Shown: piece by piece, positions 33,701 through 44,247 of the stretch
Layout of the letters: each line of letters starts with the position of its first letter
How positions within the stretch are numbered: the first letter of the stretch is position 1
Origin: Microbacterium halotolerans
GTDB lineage: Bacteria; Actinomycetota; Actinomycetes; Actinomycetales; Microbacteriaceae
Length of the DNA: 64,000 nucleotides
Direction: 5' to 3'
Assembly: GCF_003569805.1 (NCBI RefSeq)
Contig: NZ_KZ984052.1
Span: 133,961 to 197,960 of the forward strand
Program-made: the position numbers and the translations under genes
The notes under the pieces: generated by a model
What the model was told of the DNA's origin: nothing
Databases searched by the model: none
What the model saw: only the letters and a program-made list of their open reading frames with translations

Positions 33701-33745
33701 TCACCTCTAAAGAAAACTATCACTGGGGCGAACTGCGCACTTGTC
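33701..33745. other. Right attachment junction (attR) in comEC
   Basis: Between the integrase start and 33,719 the sequence changes from element to comEC coding DNA: from here the frame reads ITGANCALVVALAFGACAAL, a conserved central ComEC stretch. The crossover should lie in or next to the codons for ITGAN. The matching left junction is outside the window, so the core cannot be fixed exactly. Confidence 0.75.
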
Positions 33746-35320
33746 GTCGCGCTCGCATTCGGGGCGTGCGCCGCGCTGGGAGCGGCTCGGAGCATCCGGA
33801 TCGTGAGCTCGCTCGTCGCGCTGGCGGGCTTCGTCGCGCTCGTCACTCCGGAGGCGAGCGTGATCCGTGCCGCGACGATGGCGGCCATCGCCATGCTCGC
33901 GCTGCTGTTGGGCCGGGCAGGTGCTGGAGTCGCCGTGCTGTCGCTGGCGGTGACGGGCATCCTGCTCGCCGATCCGTGGCTCGCGCTGAACTTCGGGTTC
34001 CTGCTGTCGGTGGCGGCCACGGGGGCGCTGCTGCTGCTCGCCGGCCCGCTCGCGCGGGGGCTGGAGCGGTTCATGCCGGGGCCGCTCGCCCTTGCTCTTG
34101 CCGTGCCGTTGGCAGCGCAGCTCGCGTGCGGGCCGATCATCGTGCTGTTCGCGCCGCAGGTGCCGCTGTACGGCGTGCCGGCGAACCTCATCGCGGCTCC
34201 CGCCGCGCCGATCGCGACGGTGGCGGGGCTCGGGGCGTGCCTGTTCGCGTCGGTTCCCGGGGTCGGCGCCGCCGCGGCGTGGATCGCCTGGCTGCCGTCG
34301 GCGTGGGTGGCGCACACCGCCGAGGCATTCGCGGGGCTGCCGCGCGCACGACTCGACTGGTGGGAGGGCGCCGCGGGGTTCACGGCGCTCGCGGTCGTCG
34401 GCGCATGCGTCGCGGTGCTGATCGCCGTGCCGCCGCTGCGGTCGGGCCGCGCTTCGGGCGTGCGCGTCGTGCGGGTGTCGCTTCGTCGGGTCGCCGCTGG
34501 TCTGCTGGCGATCACACTGGGCGGTGCCGCCGGGACGGCAGCGGTGTCGGGCGCGGTCGTCGGGCCGCTGACCGTGCCGCGGGATTGGGCGATCGCGGCG
34601 TGCGACGTGGGGCAGGGCGATGCGGTGCTGGTGCGCTCGGAGGGGGAGACGATGCTGATCGACACCGGACCGGAACCGGATGTGCTGGCGGACTGTCTGA
34701 GCAGGTTGGGCATCCGGAGCATTGATCTGCTCGTGCTCACGCATTTCGACGCCGACCACACCGGCGGCGCCGAGGCCGTCGAGGGCCGAGTCGGGCACGT
34801 CCTGCACGGGCCGGAGGATGATCGAGCCGGTGCGGTGTGGCGCGCGCTCGGCGACCCGCCGCATACCGAGGTGGTCGCGGGAGACGAGGGAGCGCTGGGC
34901 GCCGCGCGCTGGCTTGTGCGGTGGCCCGCTGCCGTCGCCGCCTTCGAAGCGGGCAACGACGCCAGCGTCGTGATCGACATCTCCGGCGGCGGCGTGCCTC
35001 AGGCACTGATGCTCGGCGACACGTCGGAGGGTTCTCAGGCGGCGATGCTGCGAGGCGCATCGCTGGCTGCGTCGTACGAGGTGGTGAAGGTCGCCCACCA
35101 CGGCAGCGGCGACCAGCTCGCCCGGCTGTACAGCGAGGTCGGTGCAGCCGTGGCGATCATCCCCGTCGGAGAGAACGACTACGGGCACCCGCGTGAACGG
35201 ACGCTCGGCGTGCTCCGAACATCCGGTGCGTCGGTCGCCCGCACCGACGTGTCGGGGCTGGTGCTGATCGCCGCGGGAGACGACGGCGGGCTGCGCGTCT
35301 GGCGGGAGCGGGGCGGGTGA
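33719..35320 (+). pseudogene. comEC: 3' part of comEC, separated from its 5' half
   Basis: The 505-residue frame from GTG 33803, and the open frame before it, match the second half of the DNA-uptake channel ComEC: the hydrophobic competence domain with many membrane segments, then a metallo-beta-lactamase domain with CDVGQGDAVLV, THFDADHTGG and VAHHGSGDQ. Roughly the first third of the protein, including the N-terminal membrane part, is missing because the element is inserted in the gene. Natural uptake through ComEC should be lost while the element stays. Precise excision would rejoin the gene. Translation of the remnant from GTG 33803 is possible. Confidence 0.9.
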
Positions 35321-35374
35321 GTGTGGGCGCTGTCCCGGCAGCTTTCCGTCCGTGGCCACCGGTAGGCTGGAGGC

Positions 35375-36439
35375 ATGGCAGCCGCGTCCGCTCGTTCCGG
35401 AGGAAGAACCGCTCGTGCGGGCGGAAAACAGGCGGCGAAGACGAAGATTCCGCAGCAGTCGTGGCGCAACCCGCAGCCGGCGCCGATCGTTCTGGTAAGC
35501 GGGCCGGAGGAGGTCTGCGCCGAGCGCGGCATCGGGGCGATCCGCGACTATCTGAAGGCGGAGGATCCGTCCGTCGAGGTCACCGACATCCGGGCTGATG
35601 ACTACACGGCGGGCACTCTGCTTGCGGTGACGTCGCCTTCGCTGTTCGGCGAGCCGAGGTTGGTGCGCGTCGCCGGGGTCGAGAAGTGCTCAGACGCATT
35701 CCTCGATGAGGCGCTGAAGTACATCGAGGCGCCGCAGGAGGGTGCGACCCTCGTGCTCCGCCACACGGGCGCGACCGTGCGCGGTAAGAAGCTGCTCGAC
35801 GCGATCCGCTCCGGCATCGGCGGCGGAGCGGAGGTGCCCTGCCCAGCGATCAAGCGCGATGCCGAGCGGCACGACTTCGCGGCAGGCGAGTTCAGGGCGG
35901 CGGGGCGCGCGATCGCACCGAAGGCGCTGCAGGCGCTGACCTCGGCGTTCGCCGACGACCTCACGGAGCTCGCCGGCGCCTGTCAGCAGCTGCTCGCCGA
36001 CGTCGACGGCGACATCACGGCGGAAGTCGTGGCGAGGTACTACGGCGGTCGGGTCGAGACGAACGCGTTCGCCGTCGCCGACACGGCGATCGCAGGCCAG
36101 TACGGTGAAGCGCTCGTCGCGCTGCGGCACGCGCTGGCATCAGGCGCCGACCCCGTGCCGATGGTGGCGGCCTTCGCGATGAAGATGCGCACGATGGCAC
36201 GAGTCGCGGGGCAGCGCGGATCCTCCCGCGACATCGCGATGCGCGTCGGCATGAAGGACTGGCAGGTCGATCGCGCGCGCCGCGACCTCCAGGCCGGGTG
36301 GAGCCCGCGCAGCCTCGGCGCCGCGATCCAGGCGATCGCCCGTGCCGATGCCGAGGTGAAGGGCGCCTCCCGCGACCCGATCTTCGCGCTCGAGCGCATG
36401 GTGACGGTCGTCGCCACCCGCCGCCCCTTCGCCGCCTGA
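35375..36439 (+). CDS. holA: DNA polymerase III subunit delta
   Basis: The 354-residue protein has the HolA clamp-loader fold: IVLVSGPEEVCAERGIGAIR near the N-terminus (the degenerate nucleotide-binding region), SLFGEPRLVRVAGVEK, then a lid and C-terminal collar helices with GMKDWQVDRARRDLQAGWSP. It opens the sliding clamp at the replication fork. A 35-residue basic extension precedes the fold. It directly follows comEC, the standard gene order in many Gram-positives, which confirms the chromosomal side of the junction. Confidence 0.93.
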   Translation: MAAASARSGGRTARAGGKQAAKTKIPQQSWRNPQPAPIVLVSGPEEVCAERGIGAIRDYLKAEDPSVEVTDIRADDYTAGTLLAVTSPSLFGEPRLVRVAGVEKCSDAFLDEALKYIEAPQEGATLVLRHTGATVRGKKLLDAIRSGIGGGAEVPCPAIKRDAERHDFAAGEFRAAGRAIAPKALQALTSAFADDLTELAGACQQLLADVDGDITAEVVARYYGGRVETNAFAVADTAIAGQYGEALVALRHALASGADPVPMVAAFAMKMRTMARVAGQRGSSRDIAMRVGMKDWQVDRARRDLQAGWSPRSLGAAIQAIARADAEVKGASRDPIFALERMVTVVATRRPFAA

Positions 36440-36461
36440 GCGCTTGCCCCACCTCGTGAAC

Positions 36462-36530
36462 TGCCTGGGCTTCGTCGAGATGCCACGGAATGGCGGGGAA
36501 AGTGATCCACTCCATGGCATCTCGTGAATG
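36462..36530. repeat. Hairpin element, left flank of the AbiEi-like gene
   Basis: Arms at 36476-36485 and 36515-36524 pair over 10 bp. The same sequence in inverted orientation, with some changes, lies at 37589-37658 on the other side of the gene. Both begin or end with the block TGCCTGGGCTT. Confidence 0.75.
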
Positions 36531-36633
36531 CTAGAGATCAGAGTTTCCCTCACAGGCATCGGAATCGACGGATTGCTGTCCACAGGCGCCGCCAGCGTTG
36601 GTCGCAGCGAGGCCATCGCGTCAGGGTGACAGT

Positions 36634-37581
36634 ATGTCTGAACTTCTCACCCATTCGCGTTCTGATCTCACTCGGTCGGGGGTGAGCGATCGAGCGCTGC
36701 GCGAGGCGCTGCGGTCAGGACAGCTCCTCCGGATTCGCAATGGTCACTTCGTCGATGCAGGAAAGTGGGAGTCTGCGCATCCGGAGCAAAAAGAAGTCGC
36801 GGCGGCGCGCGCAGCGCAGCGGGATGCGCACGGCCGCCACGTGTTCTCACATGCGACTGCCGCGGCACTGCACGGCCTGCCACTGTTCCGCCACCGCCCT
36901 GGGCGACCGCACGTGATGATCGGCAACGACACGCTCTCCGGCACCAGCCCCGCAGTCGCGCGCCACCATGACCTGTGGGACGGCGAAACGACCGAACGCG
37001 ACGGATTGCTGGCGACGACGCTTGTCCGTACGACGTTCGACGTGCTGCGTACCTGTCGTGCCGAGACTGCCGTCGCCTGCATCGACGCTGCGATGCGACG
37101 GGTCGCATTGCAGGAGGACCGGCGCATCGACCATCACCGAGCCGAGGAGTTTCGCGACGAGGTGATTCGTCTGATCCGGACTGCAACCGGGAAACGGGGC
37201 GTGAAGCAGGCCCGCGAGTTGACTGCGTTCGCCGATCCGCGGGCGGAGTCACCCGGAGAGAGCGTGAGTCGGATGTACTTGGCCCGCCTGGGCTTCGATG
37301 GGATCGAGCAGCAGGTGCCGATCACCGCTCCTAACGGTCGCACGTACACCGTGGATTTCAGAGTGTCAGGCGTGCTCGGCGAATTCGACGGCGCGCGTAA
37401 ATACATCGATCGCGGCATGCGCGGAGGACGATCCGTGGAGCAGGTGGTGCTCGACGAGAAGCGACGCGAAGACTGGATCCGTGCCCGGTCCGGCGAGAGG
37501 CTCATCCGGTGGACGAATCAGGAGATCACCACGCCCGATCACTTCCTCCGATTCCTGCGGTCGATCAACGTGTGGCCGTGA
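36634..37581 (+). CDS. AbiEi-type antitoxin-domain protein with DUF559-like C-terminus
   Basis: ATG 36634 (MSELLTHSRSDLTRSGVSDR) gives 315 residues. The N-terminus has the winged-helix pattern of AbiEi-family antitoxin domains (ALREALRSGQLLRIRNGHFV), followed by a helical domain around VFSHATAAALHGLPLF. The C-terminus (VDFRVSGVLGEFDGARKYID, EKRREDWIRARSGERLIRWT) resembles DUF559/VSR-like PD-(D/E)xK folds. Such genes are abundant singletons in actinobacteria and usually lack a clear toxin partner. Hairpin repeats in inverted orientation flank it, suggesting it was acquired or duplicated. Confidence 0.7.
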   Translation: MSELLTHSRSDLTRSGVSDRALREALRSGQLLRIRNGHFVDAGKWESAHPEQKEVAAARAAQRDAHGRHVFSHATAAALHGLPLFRHRPGRPHVMIGNDTLSGTSPAVARHHDLWDGETTERDGLLATTLVRTTFDVLRTCRAETAVACIDAAMRRVALQEDRRIDHHRAEEFRDEVIRLIRTATGKRGVKQARELTAFADPRAESPGESVSRMYLARLGFDGIEQQVPITAPNGRTYTVDFRVSGVLGEFDGARKYIDRGMRGGRSVEQVVLDEKRREDWIRARSGERLIRWTNQEITTPDHFLRFLRSINVWP

Positions 37582-37588
37582 GCGGTGC

Positions 37589-37658
37589 GTGAGATGCCCT
37601 GGGATGGTTCAGAATGCCGTTCATTCTCCGGCATCTCGGTAAAGCCCAGGCATCTCGC
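37589..37658. repeat. Hairpin element, right flank, inverted copy
   Basis: Arms GAGATGCC (37591-37598) and GGCATCTC (37630-37637) pair. The element matches the left one at 36462-36530 in reverse orientation across about 65 bp with interruptions. Confidence 0.75.
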
Positions 37659-37671
37659 GAGGGAGAGGGAA

Positions 37672-37715
37672 CGAAACGAAGGGCCCGCCTCCAAGGAGAC
37701 GGACCCTTCGTTTCG
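37672..37715 (-). terminator. rpsT terminator
   Basis: Perfect 12-bp arms (37672-37683 and 37704-37715) enclose an inner GC-rich pairing. It lies nine bases after the rpsT stop. A T-containing stretch follows on the minus strand only weakly. Confidence 0.85.
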
Positions 37716-37724
37716 CGGATCAGC

Positions 37725-37985
37725 TCAGAGAGCGGCGATCTGCTTGGCGACCTTCGACTTGCGGTTCGCCGCCTGGTTCTTGTGGATGACGCCCTTGCTG
37801 ACAGCCTTGTCCAGCTTCTTGGAGGCCTTGGCGTAGGCCGCCTCGGCTGCGGACTTGTCGCCGGAGGCGATCGCCTTGCGCGTGTTGCGCACGAGCGACT
37901 TCAGTTCGGAGCGCACGATGCGATTGCGGTCGCGAGCCTTCTCGTTGGTCTTGATGCGCTTGAGCTGCGACTTGATGTTTGCCAC
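37725..37985 (-). CDS. rpsT: 30S ribosomal protein S20
   Basis: The start is GTG 37985, giving 86 residues with the S20 pattern: [20 protein letters not shown], then [16 protein letters not shown], and [21 protein letters not shown]20 binds 16S rRNA early in 30S assembly and is all helical and basic. It is divergent from lepA, a common arrangement in bacteria. The larger upstream frame is not used. Confidence 0.95.
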   Translation of the reverse strand: MANIKSQLKRIKTNEKARDRNRIVRSELKSLVRNTRKAIASGDKSAAEAAYAKASKKLDKAVSKGVIHKNQAANRKSKVAKQIAAL

Positions 37986-38186
37986 GTGTCGGATGACCTT
38001 CGTTCGTAAGTGGATCGGATGTCGCCGCACAGCGAGAGAGGGGCGCCGGGCGGCAGGTGTGGGAGGCCCCACACGCAAGCCAAAGGCCAATACTACCAGC
38101 AACCGCCCGTGCGTACGTGCAGGCTTCGGAGCATCCCGACCGGCCGCGCGGGAAGATCGCCCGTCCGCCGGTAGACTGACCGGAAC

Positions 38187-40034
<1,848 letters not shown>

Positions 40035-40043
40035 GCTGACGGG

Positions 40044-40688
40044 ATGCGCCGGGGGAACTTCCGAGACGAAACCGTGGACTACGCCGCCGTCGGGGCGACG
40101 CAGGCGACCGATCTGATGCAGTTCCCACCGGAGCAGAGCCTGCCGGCGTCGGAGTCTCGCCGCATCGGCAGCGGGGAGGATCGTTTCCGCGCCGCGAGCG
40201 AGCTTCTGCTGGGCTGGGCGGCCCAGCGCGCGGCAGGTCAGGTCGTCGAGGTCAAGCCCGCGGCCGGGCCCGCCTACACGGGTGTGAGCTTCGACGCGGA
40301 GGGCAACGCCGTCGCTCCCGCTGACCTGGCGGGCGAGCAGCGCTTCGACGCCGAGGGGCTGCCGCTGGTGTCAGGCGGCGCGACCATCACTCTGCGCGGT
40401 CGTGTGAAGGGCAAGCGCGTGACGGGGGAGTACCGGGTGATCTTCCTGTCGGAGAGCGGGCGCCGCGTCGCGTTCGCCCTCGGAACCGTGGGCGGTGCCG
40501 TCGTCAGCGGCGAGGAGCTGTTCGCGCTGGAATGGCGCGATGACGATGAGGTGTGGCTCGAGCTGCGCGCCTTCGACCGGCCGACCAAGCTCTTCGGACG
40601 CATGTTCAAGGGGCTCGTCCGCTCGCGTCGGCGCGCCCTGTTCGACCGCTACCTGCGTGCGATCTCGCCGCTTTACAAGACGCCGTAA
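40044..40688 (+). CDS. DUF1990 family protein
   Basis: The 214-residue protein begins with a motif typical of DUF1990 (VDYAAVGATQATDLMQFPPE), then IGSGEDRFRAASELLLGWAA, and later EYRVIFLSESGRRVAFALGT and a basic C-terminal end. Its biochemical role is unknown. The stop overlaps the hemW start (TAATG), so it is probably cotranscribed and coupled with lepA and hemW. Confidence 0.8.
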   Translation: MRRGNFRDETVDYAAVGATQATDLMQFPPEQSLPASESRRIGSGEDRFRAASELLLGWAAQRAAGQVVEVKPAAGPAYTGVSFDAEGNAVAPADLAGEQRFDAEGLPLVSGGATITLRGRVKGKRVTGEYRVIFLSESGRRVAFALGTVGGAVVSGEELFALEWRDDDEVWLELRAFDRPTKLFGRMFKGLVRSRRRALFDRYLRAISPLYKTP

Positions 40689-41905
40689 TGGGAGCAGCGC
40701 TCCCTCTCGGAGACCCTGCGCCGGCAGACGGCGCGCTTCCGGAGGACATCCGGATCGATGGCGAGGCCGACTTCGGCGCGTACCTGCACGTTCCGTTCTG
40801 CCGCGTGCGCTGCGGGTACTGCGACTTCAATACGTACACGGCGACCGAGCTGCGCGGCGCACGCCAGGATCAGTACGCAGACGAAGTGCTGCGCGAGATC
40901 GACCTCGCCGTGAACGTGCTCGGCGCGCGCGGCGCTCTGCGCCCCGCCAGCACGGTGTTCTTCGGCGGAGGCACGCCGACGCTGCTTCCCGCGGGCGATC
41001 TTGCGCGGATGCTGAACGGGGTGCGCGACGCCTTCGGACTCGCCGACGATGCGGAGGTCACGGTCGAGGCGAACCCGGACACGGTGACGGACGCCGTCGT
41101 GAGCCGGCTCGCCGACGCCGGTGTGAACCGGATGTCGATCGGCATGCAGTCATCGGTGCCGCACGTGCTGCGCTCGCTGGACCGCACCCACACACCCGAG
41201 AACGTGGTCCGCGCCGTCGAAGCCGGACGTGCGCACGGCCTCGACGTCAGCGTCGACCTGATCTACGGTGCGCCCGGCGAGAGCCTGGCCGATTGGCGGG
41301 CGTCGCTGGAGGAGGCGATCTCCCTCGAGCCCGATCACATCTCGGCGTACGCGCTGATCATCGAGGAGGGCACGAAGCTGCACCGGCAGATCAGCCGCGG
41401 CGAGGTGCCCGCTCCGGATGACGACCTGCAGGCCGACATGTACGAGCTCGCCGATGCGGCGCTCGCGGGTGCGGGATACGACTGGTACGAGGTGTCGAAC
41501 TGGTCGAAGGGCACGGCGCACCGTTCGCGCCACAACCTGGCCTACTGGCGGAATCAGGACTGGTGGGGGTTCGGCCCCGGTGCGCACAGCCACGTCGCCG
41601 GACTGCGCTGGTGGAACGCCAAGCATCCGGCCGCGTATGCGCAGCGGCTCGCGGCGGGGGAGTCTCCCGCCGTCGGCACCGAGCGCCCCGATGCGGATGC
41701 GCGGCTGCTCGAGGCGGTGCTGCTCGAGAGCCGCATCCGCGACGGTCTCGACCTGGCACGGCTCCCTGCCGATGCCCGCCGGGCCGTGGCCGGCCTCATC
41801 GCGGACGCCCTCGTCGAGCCTGCCGACGCCATCCGCGGTCGCCTCGTCCTCACCCTGCGCGGCCGCCTCCTCGCCGACGCCGTCGTGCGCGCACTCACGG
41901 CCTGA
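40688..41905 (+). CDS. hemW: Radical SAM heme chaperone HemW
   Basis: From ATG 40688 the 405-residue protein has the radical SAM motif CRVRCGYC within YLHVPFC, followed by FNTYTATE, GGGTPTLLP, and VEANPDTVT. The HemW-specific segment NWSKGTAHRSRHNLAYW lies later, with the C-terminal domain after it. HemW binds heme and an iron-sulfur cluster and is thought to deliver heme to respiratory proteins; older annotations call it an oxygen-independent coproporphyrinogen oxidase. It lies just upstream of the heat-shock pair hrcA-dnaJ, a conserved order. Confidence 0.95.
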   Translation: MGAALPLGDPAPADGALPEDIRIDGEADFGAYLHVPFCRVRCGYCDFNTYTATELRGARQDQYADEVLREIDLAVNVLGARGALRPASTVFFGGGTPTLLPAGDLARMLNGVRDAFGLADDAEVTVEANPDTVTDAVVSRLADAGVNRMSIGMQSSVPHVLRSLDRTHTPENVVRAVEAGRAHGLDVSVDLIYGAPGESLADWRASLEEAISLEPDHISAYALIIEEGTKLHRQISRGEVPAPDDDLQADMYELADAALAGAGYDWYEVSNWSKGTAHRSRHNLAYWRNQDWWGFGPGAHSHVAGLRWWNAKHPAAYAQRLAAGESPAVGTERPDADARLLEAVLLESRIRDGLDLARLPADARRAVAGLIADALVEPADAIRGRLVLTLRGRLLADAVVRALTA

Positions 41906-41906
41906 T

Positions 41907-41966
41907 TCTTCATTTCTGGCACATCTCCGGGCGGGCGCCCACCCGGAGATGTGCCAGAAATGAAGA
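41907..41966. terminator. Perfect 25-bp stem hairpin after hemW
   Basis: Arms 41907-41931 and 41942-41966 pair perfectly over 25 bp, with a 10-nt loop, starting two bases after the hemW stop. It separates the lepA-hemW run from hrcA. There is no T-run. It could terminate transcription or be a mobile hairpin element. Confidence 0.75.
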
Positions 41967-41989
41967 GTTGAGCGGGGGAGCCGGTAGGA

Positions 41990-42016
41990 TTGGCAGTCAG
42001 ACGGGGCGAGTGCAAA
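41990..42016 (+). promoter_or_regulatory. CIRCE-like operator upstream of hrcA
   Basis: TTGGCAGTC, nine bases, then GAGTGCAAA fits the CIRCE operator (TTAGCACTC-N9-GAGTGCTAA) with changes in both arms and exact spacing. It lies 14 bp before hrcA, where HrcA binds to repress its own operon in other bacteria. Confidence 0.7.
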
Positions 42017-42029
42017 CGCGGGAGGTGTC

Positions 42030-43067
42030 ATGGTCTCTGAGCGGGGACTGCGGGTGCTCCGGGCGATCGTGCAGGACTACGTCGACACGCACGAGCCGGT
42101 CGGGAGCAGGTCGATCGTCGACCGGCACGCGTTCGACGTCTCGGCGGCGACGATCCGCAACGATATGGCGCTGCTCGAGGAGGAGGACCTCATCGCCGCG
42201 CCGCACACGTCGTCGGGGCGCGTTCCGACCGACAAGGGCTACCGGCTGTTCGTCGATCACCTCGCGGAGATCCGTCCGCTGACGCCGGCGCAGCGCGCGG
42301 CGATCACCGCATTCCTCGCCGACCCGCATGACCTCGACGACCTGCTGGCGCGCACGGTGCGCCTGCTCACACAGCTGACCGGTCAGGTCGCCCTCGTGCA
42401 GTACCCCTCGTTCTCGCGCGCACACGTGACGCACGTCGAGCTCGTCTCGCTCGATGAGCGCCGTCTGCTGGTGATTCTGGTCACCGACACCGGCAGGGTC
42501 TCCCAGCGCATCGCCACGGTGCCAGCCGATCTCGCCGAGGAGGACGTAGCGCTGCTGCGCGCCCAGCTGGGCACCCTGGTGAGCGGTCGGGCCGTCGGCG
42601 ACGGCGCGGAGCGCATCCGGGCGCTGCAGGAGACCGCGATCGAGCCCCGCGATCTGATCGCGGCGAGCCTCGTGGCGCTGGCGAGCGTCATCGGTGAGGA
42701 GCTCGAGGAATTTCGTCAGAACCGCCTGGTGATGGCGGGGGCGGCGACGCTCGCCAAGCGCGAACAGGACTTCCGTGGCAGCATCCATCCGCTCCTCGAG
42801 GCGATCGAGGAGCAGGTGACGCTGCTGCGGCTGATGTCGGAGATGCAGACCGGCGAGGACGGACTCTCCGCATCGATCGGGCGCGAGAACGATGCGTTCG
42901 GGCTCGGTGAGGCCTCGATCATCACCAGTCGTTATGACGCGCAGGTCGGCTCGGCGCGCGTCGGCGTGATGGGGCCGACCCGGATGGACTATCCCAGCAA
43001 TCTTTCGGCGGCGCGTGCCGTCGCGCGGTACTTGACCCGCGTGCTGGAAGAAGACGGCAAGCGCTGA
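42030..43067 (+). CDS. hrcA: Heat-inducible transcription repressor HrcA
   Basis: The 345-residue protein has the N-terminal winged helix (ERGLRVLRAIVQDYVDTHEP, VGSRSIVDRHAFDVSAATIRN) and the later GAF-like and dimerisation domains (ILVTDTGRVSQRIA, then SIGRENDAFGLGEASIITSR). It represses heat-shock genes until GroE-assisted refolding is overwhelmed. GGGAGGTG provides the ribosome-binding site. A CIRCE-like site upstream suggests autoregulation. dnaJ follows after 55 bp, the usual pair in actinobacteria. Confidence 0.96.
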   Translation: MVSERGLRVLRAIVQDYVDTHEPVGSRSIVDRHAFDVSAATIRNDMALLEEEDLIAAPHTSSGRVPTDKGYRLFVDHLAEIRPLTPAQRAAITAFLADPHDLDDLLARTVRLLTQLTGQVALVQYPSFSRAHVTHVELVSLDERRLLVILVTDTGRVSQRIATVPADLAEEDVALLRAQLGTLVSGRAVGDGAERIRALQETAIEPRDLIAASLVALASVIGEELEEFRQNRLVMAGAATLAKREQDFRGSIHPLLEAIEEQVTLLRLMSEMQTGEDGLSASIGRENDAFGLGEASIITSRYDAQVGSARVGVMGPTRMDYPSNLSAARAVARYLTRVLEEDGKR

Positions 43068-43122
43068 CACGGCGCGCCGAAGGCAACGACTGAGCCCGGA
43101 TCGGGCTGAGGAAGGGTGACGA

Positions 43123-44238
43123 GTGGCTGACCACTACGACGTTCTGGGCGTCTCGCGCGAGGCGAGCGACGAGGAGATCAAGAAGGCGTATCGAAAGCTG
43201 GCGCGCAGGCTGCATCCGGATGTGAATCCCAGCCCGGAGGCGGCTGAGGAGTTCAAGAGCGTCACCCACGCGTATGACGTGCTGAGCGACGCCGAGCAGC
43301 GGCGCCGCTACGACATGGGCGGCGACGAGAACCCGTTCGGGGGCGCAGGCGGCTTCGGCGGCTTCGGTGACATCTTCGAGACCTTCTTCGGTGGCGGTGG
43401 TGCCGGCGGCCGAGGCGGCGGCCGCCCCCGCGAGCGCAGGGAGCGGGGCGAGGATGCGCTCGTGCACGTCAGGCTCGATCTCGGCGAGGTCGTCTTCGGT
43501 GTGCACCGCGACATCGAGATCGACACGGCCGTGCTGTGCGAGACCTGCAGCGGCAGCTGCTGCCAACCGGGCACCCAGCCTGAGCGCTGCGACGTATGCG
43601 GCGGCTCGGGTCACGTGCGCACGCAGGTGCGCAGTCTGCTCGGCAACATGGTGACGACGCAGCCGTGCGGCTCCTGCCAGGGCTACGGCACGACGATCCC
43701 GTCCCCGTGCGTCAGCTGCGGCGGTCATGGCCGCGTGCGCGCGCGGCGCACCGTTTCGGTCGACGTTCCGGCCGGTGTCGAGACGGGACTGCGTCTGCAG
43801 ATGCCGGGCTCAGGAGAAGTCGGCGAGGGCGGCGGCCCCAACGGCGACCTCTACCTGCAGGTCGAGGTGGCGCCCCACCCGTCGTTCAGCAGGGAGGGTG
43901 ACGACCTGCTGGCGACCCTCGACGTGGCGATGACCGACGCGATCCTCGGCACGACGACATCCATCGACGGACTCGACGGATCCGTCGACCTCGAGGTGCG
44001 CCCCGGCGTGCAGTCGGGCGACGAACTGAAGATCGCGGGCCGGGGCATCACCGGCCTGCGCTCGAAGAGCCGCGGCGACCTGCGGGTCGCGGTGCGGGTG
44101 GTCACTCCGACCAAGCTCGACGCGAAGCAGCGGGCCCTCATCGAGGAGTTCGCCACCAGGGGCAAGGCGGACGGTCCCAAGCTGGCGGAGCACAGCCCCG
44201 GCCTGTTCTCCAAGCTGCGCGACAGGTTCCGCCACTAG
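43123..44238 (+). CDS. dnaJ: Chaperone DnaJ
   Basis: From GTG 43123 the 371-residue protein has the J domain with HPD ([11 protein letters not shown]), a Gly/Phe-rich linker ([20 protein letters not shown]), four zinc-binding motifs ([32 protein letters not shown]), and the C-terminal client-binding domains. The first zinc motif is CxxCxGxC instead of CxxCxGxG. DnaJ delivers unfolded proteins to DnaK and stimulates its ATPase. With hrcA it forms the second DnaJ locus seen in actinobacteria. Confidence 0.95.
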   Translation: MADHYDVLGVSREASDEEIKKAYRKLARRLHPDVNPSPEAAEEFKSVTHAYDVLSDAEQRRRYDMGGDENPFGGAGGFGGFGDIFETFFGGGGAGGRGGGRPRERRERGEDALVHVRLDLGEVVFGVHRDIEIDTAVLCETCSGSCCQPGTQPERCDVCGGSGHVRTQVRSLLGNMVTTQPCGSCQGYGTTIPSPCVSCGGHGRVRARRTVSVDVPAGVETGLRLQMPGSGEVGEGGGPNGDLYLQVEVAPHPSFSREGDDLLATLDVAMTDAILGTTTSIDGLDGSVDLEVRPGVQSGDELKIAGRGITGLRSKSRGDLRVAVRVVTPTKLDAKQRALIEEFATRGKADGPKLAEHSPGLFSKLRDRFRH

Positions 44239-44247
44239 ACAGACACC

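Noticed and set aside
33600-33760. tRNA gene as integration target
   Set aside because: No cloverleaf or tRNA 3' end is present at the junction, and the recombinase is of the serine type; the flank is comEC coding sequence.
33707-35359. Very long minus-strand open frame opposite comEC
   Set aside because: It is an antisense shadow of GC-rich comEC; its composition is dominated by Arg, Pro, Ala and Gln, and the plus strand has clear ComEC motifs.
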